Shown here piece by piece: positions 45,615 to 54,727 of a stretch of 64,000 nt of DNA. A model generated the notes under the pieces. The model worked only from the letters and a program-made list of their open reading frames with translations. It was not told the DNA's origin and did no database searches. Position 1 is the stretch's first letter. The number at the start of each line of letters is the position of its first letter. Both the position numbers and the translations under genes were made by a program. This stretch comes from Nostoc sp. ATCC 53789 (GTDB lineage Bacteria > Cyanobacteriota > Cyanobacteriia > Cyanobacteriales > Nostocaceae), in the NCBI RefSeq assembly GCF_009873495.1, contig NZ_CP046703.1, positions 124,001 to 188,000 on the forward strand, given 5' to 3'.

Positions 45615-47204
45615 ATGTCTATCGGCTACGTCGCGCTTGTACTCCACGCACATCTGCCCTTCGTTCGTCACCCGGAAAGTGACTACGTGCTGGAGGAAGA
45701 ATGGCTCTATGAAGCCATCACAGAAACCTACATTCCATTATTGAAAGTATTTGAAGGCTTAAAGCGAGACGGTATCGACTTTAAAATCACGATGAGCATG
45801 ACACCTCCTCTCGTGTCAATGCTCCGCGATCCTCTGCTTCAAGAACGTTATGAAGCACACTTAGCCCAACTAGAAGAACTTATAGCACTAGAAGCAGAAC
45901 ATAATGTCAACAACGGGCATCTTCGTTATTTAGCCGAACATTATGCTACTGAGTTTAGCGAAGCGCGTCAGCTATGGGAACGCTACGACGGTGACTTGGT
46001 GACAGCTTTTAAGAAGTTCCAAGACAGTAACAACCTGGAAATCATCACTTGTGGCGCTACTCACGGCTATTTGCCGTTGATGAAAATGTATCCAGAGGCG
46101 GTGTGGGCGCAAATCCAGGTAGCCTGCGAGCATTACGAGCAAAACTTTGGACAAGCACCCAGAGGAATTTGGTTGCCGGAATGTGCCTACTATGAAGGTT
46201 TAGACCGGATGCTAGCCGATGCTGGGTTACGCTACTTCCTCACAGATGGGCATGGCATCCTTTACGCCCGTCCCCGTCCGCGCTTTGGGACTTATGCCCC
46301 AATTTATACAGAAACTGGTGTTGCTGTCTTTGGTCGAGATCATGAATCCTCGCAACAGGTATGGTCTTCTGAAGTGGGCTATCCTGGGGCGGCGGAATAT
46401 CGAGAATTTTACAAAGATTTGGGCTGGGAAGCAGAATATGAGTACATCAAGCCCTACATTATGCCCAATGGCCAACGGAAAAATACGGGCATTAAGTATC
46501 ACAAAATTACAGGGCGTGGCTTAGGGCTATCAGATAAGGCACTCTACGATCCTTATTGGGCTAAAGAAAAGGCAGCAGAACATGCTGATAATTTTATGTA
46601 TAACCGAGAGCGGCAAACTGAGCATCTCTATGGTATAATGCAACGCCCGCCAATTATCGTTTCGCCTTATGACGCAGAGTTATTTGGACATTGGTGGTAT
46701 GAAGGCCCCTGGTTCATCGATTACCTATTCCGCAAGTCGTGGTATGACCAAAAAACATATCAAATGACCCATTTAGCAGACTATTTGCGAGATCAGCCAA
46801 CGCAGCAAGTCTGTCGTCCTTCACAGTCGAGTTGGGGTTTCAAGGGTTTCCACGAATATTGGTTGAACGAAACAAATGCGTGGATTTATCCACATTTGCA
46901 CAAAGCTGCTGAAAGGATGATTGAAATCTCGCACCTGGAACCAGAGGATGAATTGCAGTGGAAAGCGCTTAACCAAGCGGCGCGGGAACTGCTATTAGCA
47001 CAATCTTCTGACTGGGCATTTATTATGCGGACGGGAACAATGGTACCCTATGCAATTAGACGGACGCGATCGCACCTGATGCGCTTCAATAAGCTTTATG
47101 AAGATGTGAAAGTTGGCAAAGTTGACAGTGGTTGGTTGGAAAAAGTCGAGTTAATGGATAATATCTTCCCCGAAATCAACTATCGCGTCTACCGTCCGCT
47201 ATAG
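45615..47204 (+). CDS. GH57 1,4-alpha-glucan branching enzyme
   Basis: 529 aa. The GH57 conserved regions are visible: VLHAHLPFVRHPE at the N-terminus, the nucleophile Glu189 in GIWLPECAYYEG and the acid/base Asp353 in PYDAELFGHWWYEG, with a C-terminal DUF1957-type helical domain. GH57 branching enzymes create alpha-1,6 branches in glycogen-like glucan; cyanobacteria usually also have a GH13 GlgB. The alternative, an amylase-type GH57, is less likely given the ELFGHWW motif. Single gene with a long upstream region; a GGGTG/CACCC hairpin follows it. Confidence 0.92.
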   Translation: MSIGYVALVLHAHLPFVRHPESDYVLEEEWLYEAITETYIPLLKVFEGLKRDGIDFKITMSMTPPLVSMLRDPLLQERYEAHLAQLEELIALEAEHNVNNGHLRYLAEHYATEFSEARQLWERYDGDLVTAFKKFQDSNNLEIITCGATHGYLPLMKMYPEAVWAQIQVACEHYEQNFGQAPRGIWLPECAYYEGLDRMLADAGLRYFLTDGHGILYARPRPRFGTYAPIYTETGVAVFGRDHESSQQVWSSEVGYPGAAEYREFYKDLGWEAEYEYIKPYIMPNGQRKNTGIKYHKITGRGLGLSDKALYDPYWAKEKAAEHADNFMYNRERQTEHLYGIMQRPPIIVSPYDAELFGHWWYEGPWFIDYLFRKSWYDQKTYQMTHLADYLRDQPTQQVCRPSQSSWGFKGFHEYWLNETNAWIYPHLHKAAERMIEISHLEPEDELQWKALNQAARELLLAQSSDWAFIMRTGTMVPYAIRRTRSHLMRFNKLYEDVKVGKVDSGWLEKVELMDNIFPEINYRVYRPL

Positions 47205-47229
47205 TCTCACAAAAAATAATCAACAGCAG

Positions 47230-47252
47230 TAGGGTGGGCATTGCTCACCCTA
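47230..47252 (+). terminator. Hairpin downstream of the GH57 gene
   Basis: TAGGGTG (47230-47236) pairs with CACCCTA (47246-47252) around GGCATTGCT. There is no T-run, and GTAGGGTGGGCATTGC is a sequence often repeated in cyanobacteria, so terminator function is uncertain. Confidence 0.35.
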
Positions 47253-47300
47253 TATTAGTAGTGAGGAGCGTTTACTTCGACAAAGCTCAGTACAAGTATT

Positions 47301-47504
47301 TTACCAACAACAGAGCAAGCCCTAGCTTGTGCAAGGGTTTGTCAAATGCTGTCAAATCTTTACAAAGATATCCGCTTATTTCGATTTGACGACACAACCG
47401 GGCAAGTTTACATCCTGGCTGGAGATGAACTCCAAGTCATTTGGGTGATTTTGAAAATAAATTTTCAGCACAGTGGTAGCGTATACGAGACATTTGCGCT
47501 GTAA
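47301..47504 (+). pseudogene. Fragment of a small DUF6888-like protein gene
   Basis: An open frame (first codon TTA, so no normal start at this position) reads PTTEQALACARVCQML, then LYKDIRLFRFDDTTGQVYIL and AGDELQVI. This resembles short cyanobacterial DUF6888-type proteins from memory. After about 47440 the resemblance ends and the frame runs into the antisense of the Uma2 fragment. It is therefore missing a normal start and its own 3' end. An internal ATG at 47346 could still allow a shortened product. Confidence 0.45.
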
Positions 47505-47585
47505 ATCACCTTCAGCCATTGGCTTACCATCCTCATCTGGATACTCAATTGGCATAACGGGGATGTACTCTACTGAGGCTGTCAT
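47376..47585 (-). pseudogene. N-terminal fragment of a Uma2-family gene
   Basis: From the ATG at 47585 the frame gives 69 aa. Residues about 8-45 (YIPVMPIEYPDEDGKPMAEGD, then LKIYFQNHPN) match the N-terminal region of one Uma2 subgroup, in which YPDxDGxPM and LxxxFxxxPxVFVAGDLLWYP are typical. After HPN the match stops, and the remaining codons are antisense to the DUF6888-like fragment. The catalytic PD-(D/E)xK part is absent. Confidence 0.6.
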
Positions 47586-47753
47586 GGTCAGATACCTCAA
47601 CTTAACTAGGGCTAGATTCAATAATATCGCTCAAAATCCTATCGCTATGGCTGGGAAGCTAGAGAAATCACAAGGAATTCTAGATTCGACTATATTTATA
47701 CGTTCTAATGGAGCGACTTGTTATGGTGTAACCCCAAACCGAGAAATGTTCAC

Positions 47754-48992
47754 TTACTCTAGTTGACTGTCCCTTGTCAAATATGCAGCAAGCTCTTCTG
47801 AAATAACAAAACGATAAACATCATTATAAGTAATTTCGTAAATCAGTCCGTAATTCTCTAGAATTCGTAATTTGTTTCTCAAATAAGAGTGATCTTCAAA
47901 ATAGTACGAGAAAACCATATTATTAGGGTCTGAATTGTAAATCCATTTATTGCTTAAAATGACAAATTCACGGATAAATGGATATTCAGACAAGTCATTT
48001 TTTATATCTGCTAGAAGCTCTGGAATTAGTTTCTCAACGGACGATAATACAATGTCTGATTGTTTAGGCAACAGAAGGCTGGGCTTAACGACACTCTCAC
48101 GCGAAACTCTTAACCCTGAAAGTGTCTTCTCGATTTTTTCGAGTGTCCGTACCATTTTTTCAGGATTATCGTTTCCGATGGTAATTAGTGGAAGTGAGCC
48201 AACAACTTCAATTGGTGTTTCATAAATATAACGTTTTGCAGAAAGATCGTAGTACTCTACTTCAAGACGAATATCTTTCCCAAATCGCTCTTCTGCTTGA
48301 AAAAAAGTTGCTACATCAAAAAAGAAAGGGTTCTGGCGATCAATGAGAGATAGTTTTAACGGAAAAAGTTTTTCATAGCTCTTCATCATTTGAGGTGGAG
48401 GCGAGATTGTAATCTTGACATCGACTGCTGGAGCTTCGGTAAGAGCAACAATACCAAGTTGAATAGCTTGTTCTTTTTCTGGTTTAAGTCGAAACAGATG
48501 AGTTAATCGCGGTTTTGAAAAGTGCCGTTTAGCCCAAATAGCATCAACAATAAAGTGTTTAGCCTGAACTGTATGGGCACCTGCTCGGATGTAGTAGTGG
48601 TTATCTGGAGCCATGTGTGGAGCAAAATAACTCTCATAAATCACAACTAGCAAAACTGCCGAATCAGTTTGGATTGTTCCTCTACCAGATGGATCTTGTA
48701 TTAGCTTGAGGTCATACTTAGGAACTGGCTCCACTTGACTGATTATTTGATCAACCCAATCGCGTAAATCCTGCCTCCCAATCTTCAGAGGCAACCCCTT
48801 ATCCGCGTTACCATTACCGTCAACACCACCAACAAAGCAACCGCCTCCAGAATTCGCAAAGCCTGACACTGCACAACTTAGTTTCTTCTTGAGTTCATTG
48901 TGTGAAGTATCACTTGACTTAAATTCAAAATTATCATCCTCTGCAATTGGAAGTTGCGTAAGGTCAAAGGTTTCGAGGTTGATTTTAGACAT
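47754..48992 (-). CDS. AlbA_2 (Schlafen-type) domain protein
   Basis: 412 aa from the ATG at 48992 (MSKINLETFDL); an upstream in-frame start at 49034 would add a hydrophobic, unlikely extension. The first 150 residues have the AlbA_2 pattern: DDNFEFKSSD, then helix KKKLSCAVSGFANSGGGCFVGGVDGNG and the YYIRAGAHT region. The C-terminal half has no recognised family. AlbA_2 domains bind nucleic acid or nucleotides and occur in regulators and in defence-related proteins. It stands alone between the fragment pair and petA. Confidence 0.75.
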   Translation of the reverse strand: MSKINLETFDLTQLPIAEDDNFEFKSSDTSHNELKKKLSCAVSGFANSGGGCFVGGVDGNGNADKGLPLKIGRQDLRDWVDQIISQVEPVPKYDLKLIQDPSGRGTIQTDSAVLLVVIYESYFAPHMAPDNHYYIRAGAHTVQAKHFIVDAIWAKRHFSKPRLTHLFRLKPEKEQAIQLGIVALTEAPAVDVKITISPPPQMMKSYEKLFPLKLSLIDRQNPFFFDVATFFQAEERFGKDIRLEVEYYDLSAKRYIYETPIEVVGSLPLITIGNDNPEKMVRTLEKIEKTLSGLRVSRESVVKPSLLLPKQSDIVLSSVEKLIPELLADIKNDLSEYPFIREFVILSNKWIYNSDPNNMVFSYYFEDHSYLRNKLRILENYGLIYEITYNDVYRFVISEELAAYLTRDSQLE

Positions 48993-49153
48993 ACTGCTAA
49001 ACAATAATACCAATAACCTCAAACTAACACTCAACAGATTCTTCCATAAATTATTTTTGAAAAAGGTCTATTTGGTTTGTGCTTTTAAAGCATTTACGCT
49101 CAAAGTTTACTAACAGTGAAGCCCCAAATTTCCAGACTTTGTGTAACTAACAT

Positions 49154-49180
49154 TAAAAAAGACAGGCTTGTTGCCTGTCC
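49154..49180 (-). terminator. Rho-independent terminator of petC-petA
   Basis: On the minus strand, GACAGGC-AACAA-GCCTGTC (49179-49161) has a perfect 7-bp GC-rich stem and is followed by TTTTTTA (49160-49154). It is 26 bp after the petA stop codon. Confidence 0.88.
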
Positions 49181-49205
49181 TACAAATAATGATTTAGCAA
49201 AGAAT

Positions 49206-50207
49206 TTAGAAATTCATCTCAGCAGCTTGAACTTTCTCAACCTGCTTCTTCTTCAGCACAAGCATAACTTGAGCCAACATTACAAGAGCTGTGAATGCAA
49301 TCATCCATTTGACTCTAGATGCGTCTTGCAATACGATTTCTGCATCTATTTGACCGAATCCACCGACGTTCGGGTTGCTGGTCAAAGCATCACCAGTCTT
49401 AACTGCTTGCCCTTCGGAAACAATCAGGTCTGGACCTAAAGGAACCGTATCAACAACAACATCACCAGATTCAGGTTGGATGTTTACTAGATATTTGACG
49501 TTACCATCTCCATCTTCCTCTTTGGCAATCTTGGTAATTGTGCCAGTCGCGGAAGCGTTGTAAACACTATTGTTGCTCTTTTCGCCAGTAGGATAAACTT
49601 GTCCGCGTCCCCGATTACCACCTACGTGAACTGAATATTTACCGAAGTGGATGTTTTTGTCGGTTGCGGGGTTGGGAGAAAGAACTGGGAAGATGATTTC
49701 CTGATACTGTTCACCAGGTAAAGGGCCGACGATGACGACATTTTCTTTGTCTTCGCTGTAGGGTTGGAAGGCAGTGTCGCCAATTTCTTCTTTAAGTTCC
49801 TCAGAAATACGGTCTTCAGGAGCAATCTTAAAGCCTTCAGGTAGCATCAGTACAGCACCGACGTTCAAGCCAACCTTAGAACCATCAGCACCAACTTGCT
49901 GGGCGGATAGATCGTAAGGGATTTTCACTATAGCTTTGAATACAGTGTCAGGTAGAACCGATTGAGGAACTTCTACTTCTGTAACTTTGGCGGCTAGGTG
50001 ACAGTTGGCACAAACAATCCGCCCGGTTGGTTCGCGGGGGGTTTCGGGATAGGTTTGCTGTGCCCAAAATGGATAGGCGGCAGCTGATTGGGGAAGGGCT
50101 AGATCGCTGGTGAAGTAAAATGTCACAGTGGCGATCGCTATGAGCAATGTTTTTACGATCGCTCTAGCACTGCGAGTTAACCTCGCTGTTCGGAAAACAT
50201 TTCTCAT
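49206..50207 (-). CDS. petA: Apocytochrome f
   Basis: 333 aa from the ATG at 50207 ([10 protein letters not shown]), which fits known cyanobacterial starts better than the TTG five codons upstream. Signal peptide 1-44 ends in SAAA; mature Tyr45 would be the axial haem ligand, and Cys66/Cys69/His70 form the CANCH haem site. A C-terminal membrane anchor (about 300-320) and stromal [15 protein letters not shown] follow. Part of the thylakoid cytochrome b6f complex, passing electrons to plastocyanin or cytochrome c6. Second gene of petC-petA. Confidence 0.98.
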   Translation of the reverse strand: MRNVFRTARLTRSARAIVKTLLIAIATVTFYFTSDLALPQSAAAYPFWAQQTYPETPREPTGRIVCANCHLAAKVTEVEVPQSVLPDTVFKAIVKIPYDLSAQQVGADGSKVGLNVGAVLMLPEGFKIAPEDRISEELKEEIGDTAFQPYSEDKENVVIVGPLPGEQYQEIIFPVLSPNPATDKNIHFGKYSVHVGGNRGRGQVYPTGEKSNNSVYNASATGTITKIAKEEDGDGNVKYLVNIQPESGDVVVDTVPLGPDLIVSEGQAVKTGDALTSNPNVGGFGQIDAEIVLQDASRVKWMIAFTALVMLAQVMLVLKKKQVEKVQAAEMNF

Positions 50208-50230
50208 CTCTAATAAGGGCAACGATTGAA

Positions 50231-50308
50231 TTTGTCATTAGTCATTGGTCATTAGTCATTAGTCATTAAGCCCTGAACAAAGGACGAATGACTAAGAACT
50301 AAGGACAA
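50231..50308. repeat. GTCATTA / GGACAAA short tandem repeats in the petC-petA gap
   Basis: GTCATTAGTCATTGGTC units followed by opposite-oriented AAGGACGAATGACTAAG units fill almost the whole 106-bp spacer of an essential photosynthesis operon. Confidence 0.8.
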
Positions 50309-50313
50309 AATTA

Positions 50314-50853
50314 TTAACTCCACCAAGGTGCATCACCGGTACGGAAGTCGGTTTCTGTCCAAGGGGTCAAAACGATTTTGTCGTCGCTTACATTGGTATG
50401 GGCTAAAGCCAAAGACAATGGTGCTGGGCCCCGAACAACCTTACCGGTTTCGTCATACTGGGAACCATGACAAGGACATTTAAATTTGTTCTCAGCAACG
50501 TTCCAGGGGACGACACAACCTAAGTGAGTGCAGATGGCGTTAATGCCATAATCTTTGATAGCCTCTTTGCTGTCTACCACAATATAGGTAGGATCTCCCT
50601 TAAGTCCTTGGACTAGGTTGCGATCGCCTGCATTCCGGTTTTCTAGAAATTTGGTGACGCTAACATCGTTACCTAGCTCATCTTTTGCCGTTGTACCACC
50701 ACCAGCACCACCAGCAGCTGGTGGAATAAAGTAGTTGACAACGGGATACAATGCACCCAGAGCTACTCCAGTGACAGTCCCAAAAGTGAGCAGATTCATG
50801 AACTGACGACGACCCATATCGGGCACGTCTGCTGATTCAGAAAATTGAGCCAT
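50314..50853 (-). CDS. petC: Rieske iron-sulfur protein of cytochrome b6f
   Basis: 179 aa. Twin-arginine-like RRQF (15-18) precedes the membrane helix (about 20-42), then a Gly-rich hinge (46-54) and the soluble domain with the 2Fe-2S ligands Cys108, His110, Cys126 and His129 and the disulfide Cys113/Cys128 (CTHLGC, CPCHGS). It accepts electrons from plastoquinol and passes them to cytochrome f. First gene of petC-petA. Confidence 0.98.
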   Translation of the reverse strand: MAQFSESADVPDMGRRQFMNLLTFGTVTGVALGALYPVVNYFIPPAAGGAGGGTTAKDELGNDVSVTKFLENRNAGDRNLVQGLKGDPTYIVVDSKEAIKDYGINAICTHLGCVVPWNVAENKFKCPCHGSQYDETGKVVRGPAPLSLALAHTNVSDDKIVLTPWTETDFRTGDAPWWS

Positions 50854-51081
50854 AATCTACGCGCTCTTTGTGTATTTTGTTAAGCATTTTGACAAAAGTA
50901 CTGTACTTGAGGAACTCTTGTCTAAGTCGAAATGCTAGCGCTCACAACGATGCCATACTTCTTTGTTCCAAGATATAAAAAGCATCTTTTCTGTTAGCAT
51001 TACATTTCTTTATATCCTTATCATACTGGAGTCACGGAACTTAACATCATAACTAAATGTAAAATCTGATTGAGAAAAGCT

Positions 51082-51390
51082 ATGACAGGACAGGAATTAC
51101 GTCAGATGTTGCTTGATAAGTGGGGATATTCTTATGATGTCCAGTTCCGACGGGCACAGGGAAAGATATTTTTGCAAGTAATGTGGAAATATCTGGAGCA
51201 AGCTTCTTTTCCCTTGAGTGAGGTAGAGTACCAAGAGCATCTTGACAGCATTGCTAATTATCTTCATGCCTTGGGCGGGTCAACGCAAGTACAAACATTT
51301 ATTGCCCAAACACGTGATCGCCCCCGGCTTGGCAAAGCTGTTAGCATTCCTCTAGATTTGGGTGAACGTTCTTCGGAATGGATATTATGA
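51082..51390 (+). CDS. DUF3067 family protein
   Basis: 102 aa from the ATG at 51082 (MTGQELRQMLL); a TTG four codons upstream is less likely. Patterns LLDKWGYSYDVQFRRAQGKIF and QVMWKYLEQASFPL, with a C-terminal Pro-Arg-rich end, identify the cyanobacterial/plastid DUF3067 family of unknown function. Divergent from petC with about 228 bp between starts. Confidence 0.85.
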   Translation: MTGQELRQMLLDKWGYSYDVQFRRAQGKIFLQVMWKYLEQASFPLSEVEYQEHLDSIANYLHALGGSTQVQTFIAQTRDRPRLGKAVSIPLDLGERSSEWIL

Positions 51391-51462
51391 CCTGTTATTG
51401 CATTAACATTAATAATTTCTTGGGTAATCACAGTGTTTTTTATACAAAAAAACCATAATGTC

Positions 51463-51795
51463 CTATAAAACTCTTTTGCCTACAGCTACATCTCTATCAG
51501 GCTGAATTAATACAACTTCTCCATCGTCTAAAACTACTCCCAAGACTAAAACTTCGGAGATGAAATTAGCTATCTGACGGTGTGGAAAGTTAGTCACAGC
51601 TAATATTAATCTGTTGATTAATTTCTCTTGATCATAAAGTTTAGTAATTTGGGCACTAGATTTTTTAATGCCCAAATCGCCAAAATCTATCCACAATTTA
51701 TAAGCTGGTTTTTTGGCTTGAGGAAATTCTTCGACTTTAATGATTTTGCCAACATGAATCTCGATTTTTTCAAAATCACTATAGCTAATAAACAT
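51463..51795 (-). CDS. csaA: CsaA-type tRNA-binding domain protein
   Basis: 110 aa OB-fold protein: FEKIEIHVGKIIKVEEFPQAKKPAYKLWIDFG is the Trbp111/EMAP-type tRNA-binding pattern, and NRLILAVTNFPHRQIANF with SEVLVLG completes it. CsaA proteins have chaperone-like export roles in Bacillus. Its neighbour tatC, upstream on the same strand (45-bp gap), is consistent with a link to secretion, but this is inference. Confidence 0.85.
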   Translation of the reverse strand: MFISYSDFEKIEIHVGKIIKVEEFPQAKKPAYKLWIDFGDLGIKKSSAQITKLYDQEKLINRLILAVTNFPHRQIANFISEVLVLGVVLDDGEVVLIQPDRDVAVGKRVL

Positions 51796-51840
51796 TTGCT
51801 CAGAAACTCAGCATTAAAATCTTTTTACCTATTTTCTATG

Positions 51841-52635
51841 TTATTTACCTGTGAGCTTCACCAGTCCAACACCACCGAAATAAAGCCCTAAAACGGCTCC
51901 TGCTAAAAGACTTTGAGTTAGAGGATCGGTAGATGGTGTAAGCACGGCTCCTAAAACTACTGCTCCCATAATCACGTAACGCCAACCAGAAACCATCCGT
52001 TCAGATGAGACAATGTTCAAATTACCGAGCAACAATTGGATGATGGGAATTTGAAATGCTAAACCAGTGCTGAATAAAAGTAGCAGCACAAATTCAAAAT
52101 ATTTATCTATTGACCAAAGTTGTTCAACTACATCTGCTCCGTAGCTGATGAAAAATTTCAAAGCTGCGGGGATAAGGAGTAAATAAGCAAATGCTAAACC
52201 CGCGCCAAACAGTACACTTGAACCCAAAACCACAGGCCCCAGTAAACGGCGTTCGCGGCGAGTCAATCCTGGAAGCACAAACTGGATAATTTGGTAAAGA
52301 ATGAAAGGGCTAGAAAGTACTAAACCAGTGTAGGCTGCAACTTTGAAGGAGACAAAGAAATATTCTCCGGGTGCAAGTTGGAGAAATTTTACTCCTTGCG
52401 CTGGAACCTCAAGCAGCTGGACAATCGGCTTAACGGCAAAGAAACAGCCAATAATACCTATCGCTACGGCAATCAGCGAATAGAAAATGCGCTGTCGTAA
52501 CTCTTCTAGGTGGTCGAAAAGGGACATTTCGACTTCATCGGGCAACTCATTAAGAGGATCTGTGTCTGAATTGCCATATCCTTCTGGATCGATGTTGGGA
52601 ACGTTTACAGTATCTACGTCTTGTAAAGGCGGCAT
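51841..52635 (-). CDS. tatC: Twin-arginine translocase subunit TatC
   Basis: 264 aa with six membrane helices. [17 protein letters not shown] (about 38-54) is the conserved N-terminal TatC signature and FxxY-type phrases in the [12 protein letters not shown] loop follow. TatC recognises twin-arginine signal peptides; the Rieske protein encoded 1 kb away is a known type of Tat substrate. Probably co-transcribed with csaA. Confidence 0.96.
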   Translation of the reverse strand: MPPLQDVDTVNVPNIDPEGYGNSDTDPLNELPDEVEMSLFDHLEELRQRIFYSLIAVAIGIIGCFFAVKPIVQLLEVPAQGVKFLQLAPGEYFFVSFKVAAYTGLVLSSPFILYQIIQFVLPGLTRRERRLLGPVVLGSSVLFGAGLAFAYLLLIPAALKFFISYGADVVEQLWSIDKYFEFVLLLLFSTGLAFQIPIIQLLLGNLNIVSSERMVSGWRYVIMGAVVLGAVLTPSTDPLTQSLLAGAVLGLYFGGVGLVKLTGK

Positions 52636-52890
52636 GAGTCAGCTAGTAGGCAACATTTATAACTGAGTGCTAAGTAATAAGCAAGATTTTTCACTTAGGA
52701 CTTGGAACTCAGCACTCTTCATTATTTTATCCGGGGAATGCAGCCACCATGATATGTTTTTGAATGCTGTGGGTTTTTTGTCCTGTTTTTTAGGGTTGCA
52801 TCTGCATAAGTTAGTAGGAAGCCATCTTGTAGGCAATGCCTAACCTAAAAAAGGGTGGAACTGATAATTTAGAAATCACGTCTCTGCGGC

Positions 52891-53012
52891 TAGTAGTCTG
52901 TCCCATTAATTTTGCTAGGTTTGTAGTAAGCACTTTAGTGCTTGAATATTTGAGGACTAAAGTCCTCACTACAAGCGTATTTACCCCTCAAATTTAATGA
53001 GACAGACCACTA
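52891..53012. mobile_element. MITE-like element with TAGTAGTCTGTCCCATTAAT ends
   Basis: The left end TAGTAGTCTGTCCCATTAAT and the reverse complement of the right end (TAGTGGTCTGTCTCATTAAA) match at 17 of 20 positions. The interior has a second inverted pair, GTAGTAAGCACTTTAGTGCTT and GAGGACTAAAGTCCTCACTAC. About 122 bp, no coding capacity. The rest of the gap 52636-53131 has no supported gene. Confidence 0.65.
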
Positions 53013-53131
53013 GTAGCGCTGGGTAAATTCACACAACATCAACATATAATACTCAGTTTTAAAAATCCGGTTCATCAAGGTGGCATCTATACATACATAG
53101 CGCAATCGGAAATTTTTAGCTGAGGTTGAGT

Positions 53132-53362
53132 ATGAAACGGACAATTTGCATTGTCATGATGGCATTGCCTGTTTATTTATACAATGTTGGACTAAGTAAT
53201 AGTCTTAGTAGTGATGTGACAATTGTCAAAAACCAGCCTCCGATAATAGCTGCTCTAATTGCTTACAGTACAAATGCTCCGTCACGCATATTACCTTGGC
53301 AAATATCAGCTAGAGATGACCAAACTGAAGATTGTCTTCGGGCTGGTACTTGCAAAGATTGA
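53132..53362 (+). CDS. Small putative secreted protein
   Basis: 76 aa from the ATG at 53132 (MKRTICIVMMALPVYLYNVG), preceded by GAGG; a TTG two codons earlier is less likely. The N-terminus is a signal-peptide-like basic plus hydrophobic segment (1-22). The mature part ends in EDCLRAGTCKD with two cysteines that could pair. No family recognised. The stop is followed by GGGAATTG repeats. Confidence 0.5.
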   Translation: MKRTICIVMMALPVYLYNVGLSNSLSSDVTIVKNQPPIIAALIAYSTNAPSRILPWQISARDDQTEDCLRAGTCKD

Positions 53363-53501
53363 TATTAATTGGGAATTGCCAATTGGGAATGGGAAATTGG
53401 GAATTGGGAACTTGTACTGAGCGCAGTCCTTGGCGCAGCTTCTTGTAGAGAAGTATTGGGAATTGGTGATTCGTAGTCCAAATTATAAAAAAAGAAAATT
53501 A

Positions 53502-54359
53502 ATGGTTGTAGAACATCAACGTACAGTGGTGGTTACGGGAGCATCAACAGGAATTGGCCAAGCGTGTGCTTTGCTTTTAGACCAGTTGGGCTTCTCTGTT
53601 TTTGCTGGCGTGCGTCAAGATATTGATGCTCAAACACTTAAGCAGAAAGGATCACCAAGACTCATTCCAATTTTTTTAGATGTTACTGATGCTGAATCGA
53701 TCGCAGCTGCGGTTGATAAGGTAACAAATGAAGTCGGTGGTACTGGAATTTTAGGTTTAGTAAATAATGCAGGAATTGCTATCCCTGGGCCTTTAGAATT
53801 ATTAGCGATCGCAGAATTTCAACACCAGATGCAGGTTAATGTCACTGGACAATTAGCAGTGACACAAGCATTTCTTGGTCTTTTACGCCAAAGTCGCGGT
53901 CGAATTATCAATATGGGTTCCATTGCTGGTAGGAGTCCTACGCCGTTCTTAGGAGCTTACAATGCTTCTAAGTTTGCCTTGGAAGCACTCACTGATGTCA
54001 TGCGGATGGAATTACGTCCTTGGGGAATCTCGGTTTCAATTATTGAACCTGGTTCCATCGCTACCCCAATTTGGGAAAAGTCCCTGAGTCAATCGGAAGT
54101 AGCACAGCATGACTTACCACAATCAGCACAAAATCTCTACGGTCAAGCAATGAATATTGTCCGCAAGAAAATGCAGATTCTCGCATCTAAGGGAATTTCT
54201 GCGGATATTGTCGCTCAGACTGTTGTTCATGCGCTTACTGCAAAGCAACCCAAGACGCGCTATCTGGTTGGCTCAGATGCCAAACTCGGAGCGGTATTAA
54301 AGCATATTTTGCCTGATAAGCTACATGACCAGATAATTTTATACTCAATGGGATTGTAG
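53502..54359 (+). CDS. Short-chain dehydrogenase/reductase
   Basis: 285 aa from the ATG at 53502 (MVVEHQRTVVVTGAS); the open frame extends upstream to 53430 through repeat-derived codons that are unlikely to be translated. Classical SDR features: TGASTGIG (12-19), NNAG, a catalytic serine in the MGSIAG region, Tyr153 and Lys157 in YNASK. Substrate unknown; the length with a C-terminal helical extension resembles retinol-dehydrogenase-like SDRs. Single gene. Confidence 0.9.
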   Translation: MVVEHQRTVVVTGASTGIGQACALLLDQLGFSVFAGVRQDIDAQTLKQKGSPRLIPIFLDVTDAESIAAAVDKVTNEVGGTGILGLVNNAGIAIPGPLELLAIAEFQHQMQVNVTGQLAVTQAFLGLLRQSRGRIINMGSIAGRSPTPFLGAYNASKFALEALTDVMRMELRPWGISVSIIEPGSIATPIWEKSLSQSEVAQHDLPQSAQNLYGQAMNIVRKKMQILASKGISADIVAQTVVHALTAKQPKTRYLVGSDAKLGAVLKHILPDKLHDQIILYSMGL

Positions 54360-54384
54360 ATTAGCGATCGTCAAGACTTTAGGG

Positions 54385-54537
54385 CTAGGGCGGGTTTTCA
54401 AACTACTCGTTTAGCCTCCTAATTTTTTAGATCCCCCTAAATCCCCCGATAAATTGGGGGACTTGAAGAGATTTTTAGCCCCACTGACTTTTATAAGGCG
54501 GGTTGGGGGGATCTAAGACTTTGAAAACACGCCCTAG
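54385..54537. mobile_element. MITE-like element with CTAGGGCGGGTTTTCAAA ends
   Basis: CTAGGGCGGGTTTTCAAA (54385-54402) and TTTGAAAACACGCCCTAG (54520-54537) are inverted repeats with one mismatch. Inside, TTTAGATCCCCCTAAATCCC and GGTTGGGGGGATCTAA form a second pair, as in the element at 21570. 153 bp, just after the SDR stop. Confidence 0.65.
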
Positions 54538-54559
54538 TCACTCTAAATTTAAAAGCTGT

Positions 54560-54727
54560 CATGAACAAAAGCATGGTTTTCATCAATAAAATCATGCTTT
54601 TCATCAACAAAATCGTTCTCGTCATCAACAAAATCGTTCTCGTCATCAACAAAATCGTTCTCGTCATCAACAAAATCGTTCTTGTCATCAACAAAATCGT
54701 TCTTGTCATCAACAAAATCGTTATTTT
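54560..54727. repeat. Eight tandem 21-bp repeats (CATCAACAAAATCGTTCTCGT)
   Basis: Eight contiguous copies without spacers: the first two and the last are divergent, and copies 3-7 are identical apart from a C/T change near the end. The unit is seven codons long, so frames stay open in both directions. On the plus strand, ATG at 54561 opens a 62-aa frame with heptads INKIVLV; on the minus strand MTRTILL repeats appear. No good ribosome-binding site was seen before 54561, so I do not call a gene. Confidence 0.95.

Noticed and set aside
53430..53501. N-terminal extension of the SDR protein
   Set aside because: The extra codons come from repeat DNA, and the MVVEHQRTVVVTGAS start places the Rossmann motif at the usual distance.
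54560..54727. Possible CRISPR array
   Set aside because: The repeats are directly contiguous with no spacers and no cas genes are nearby.
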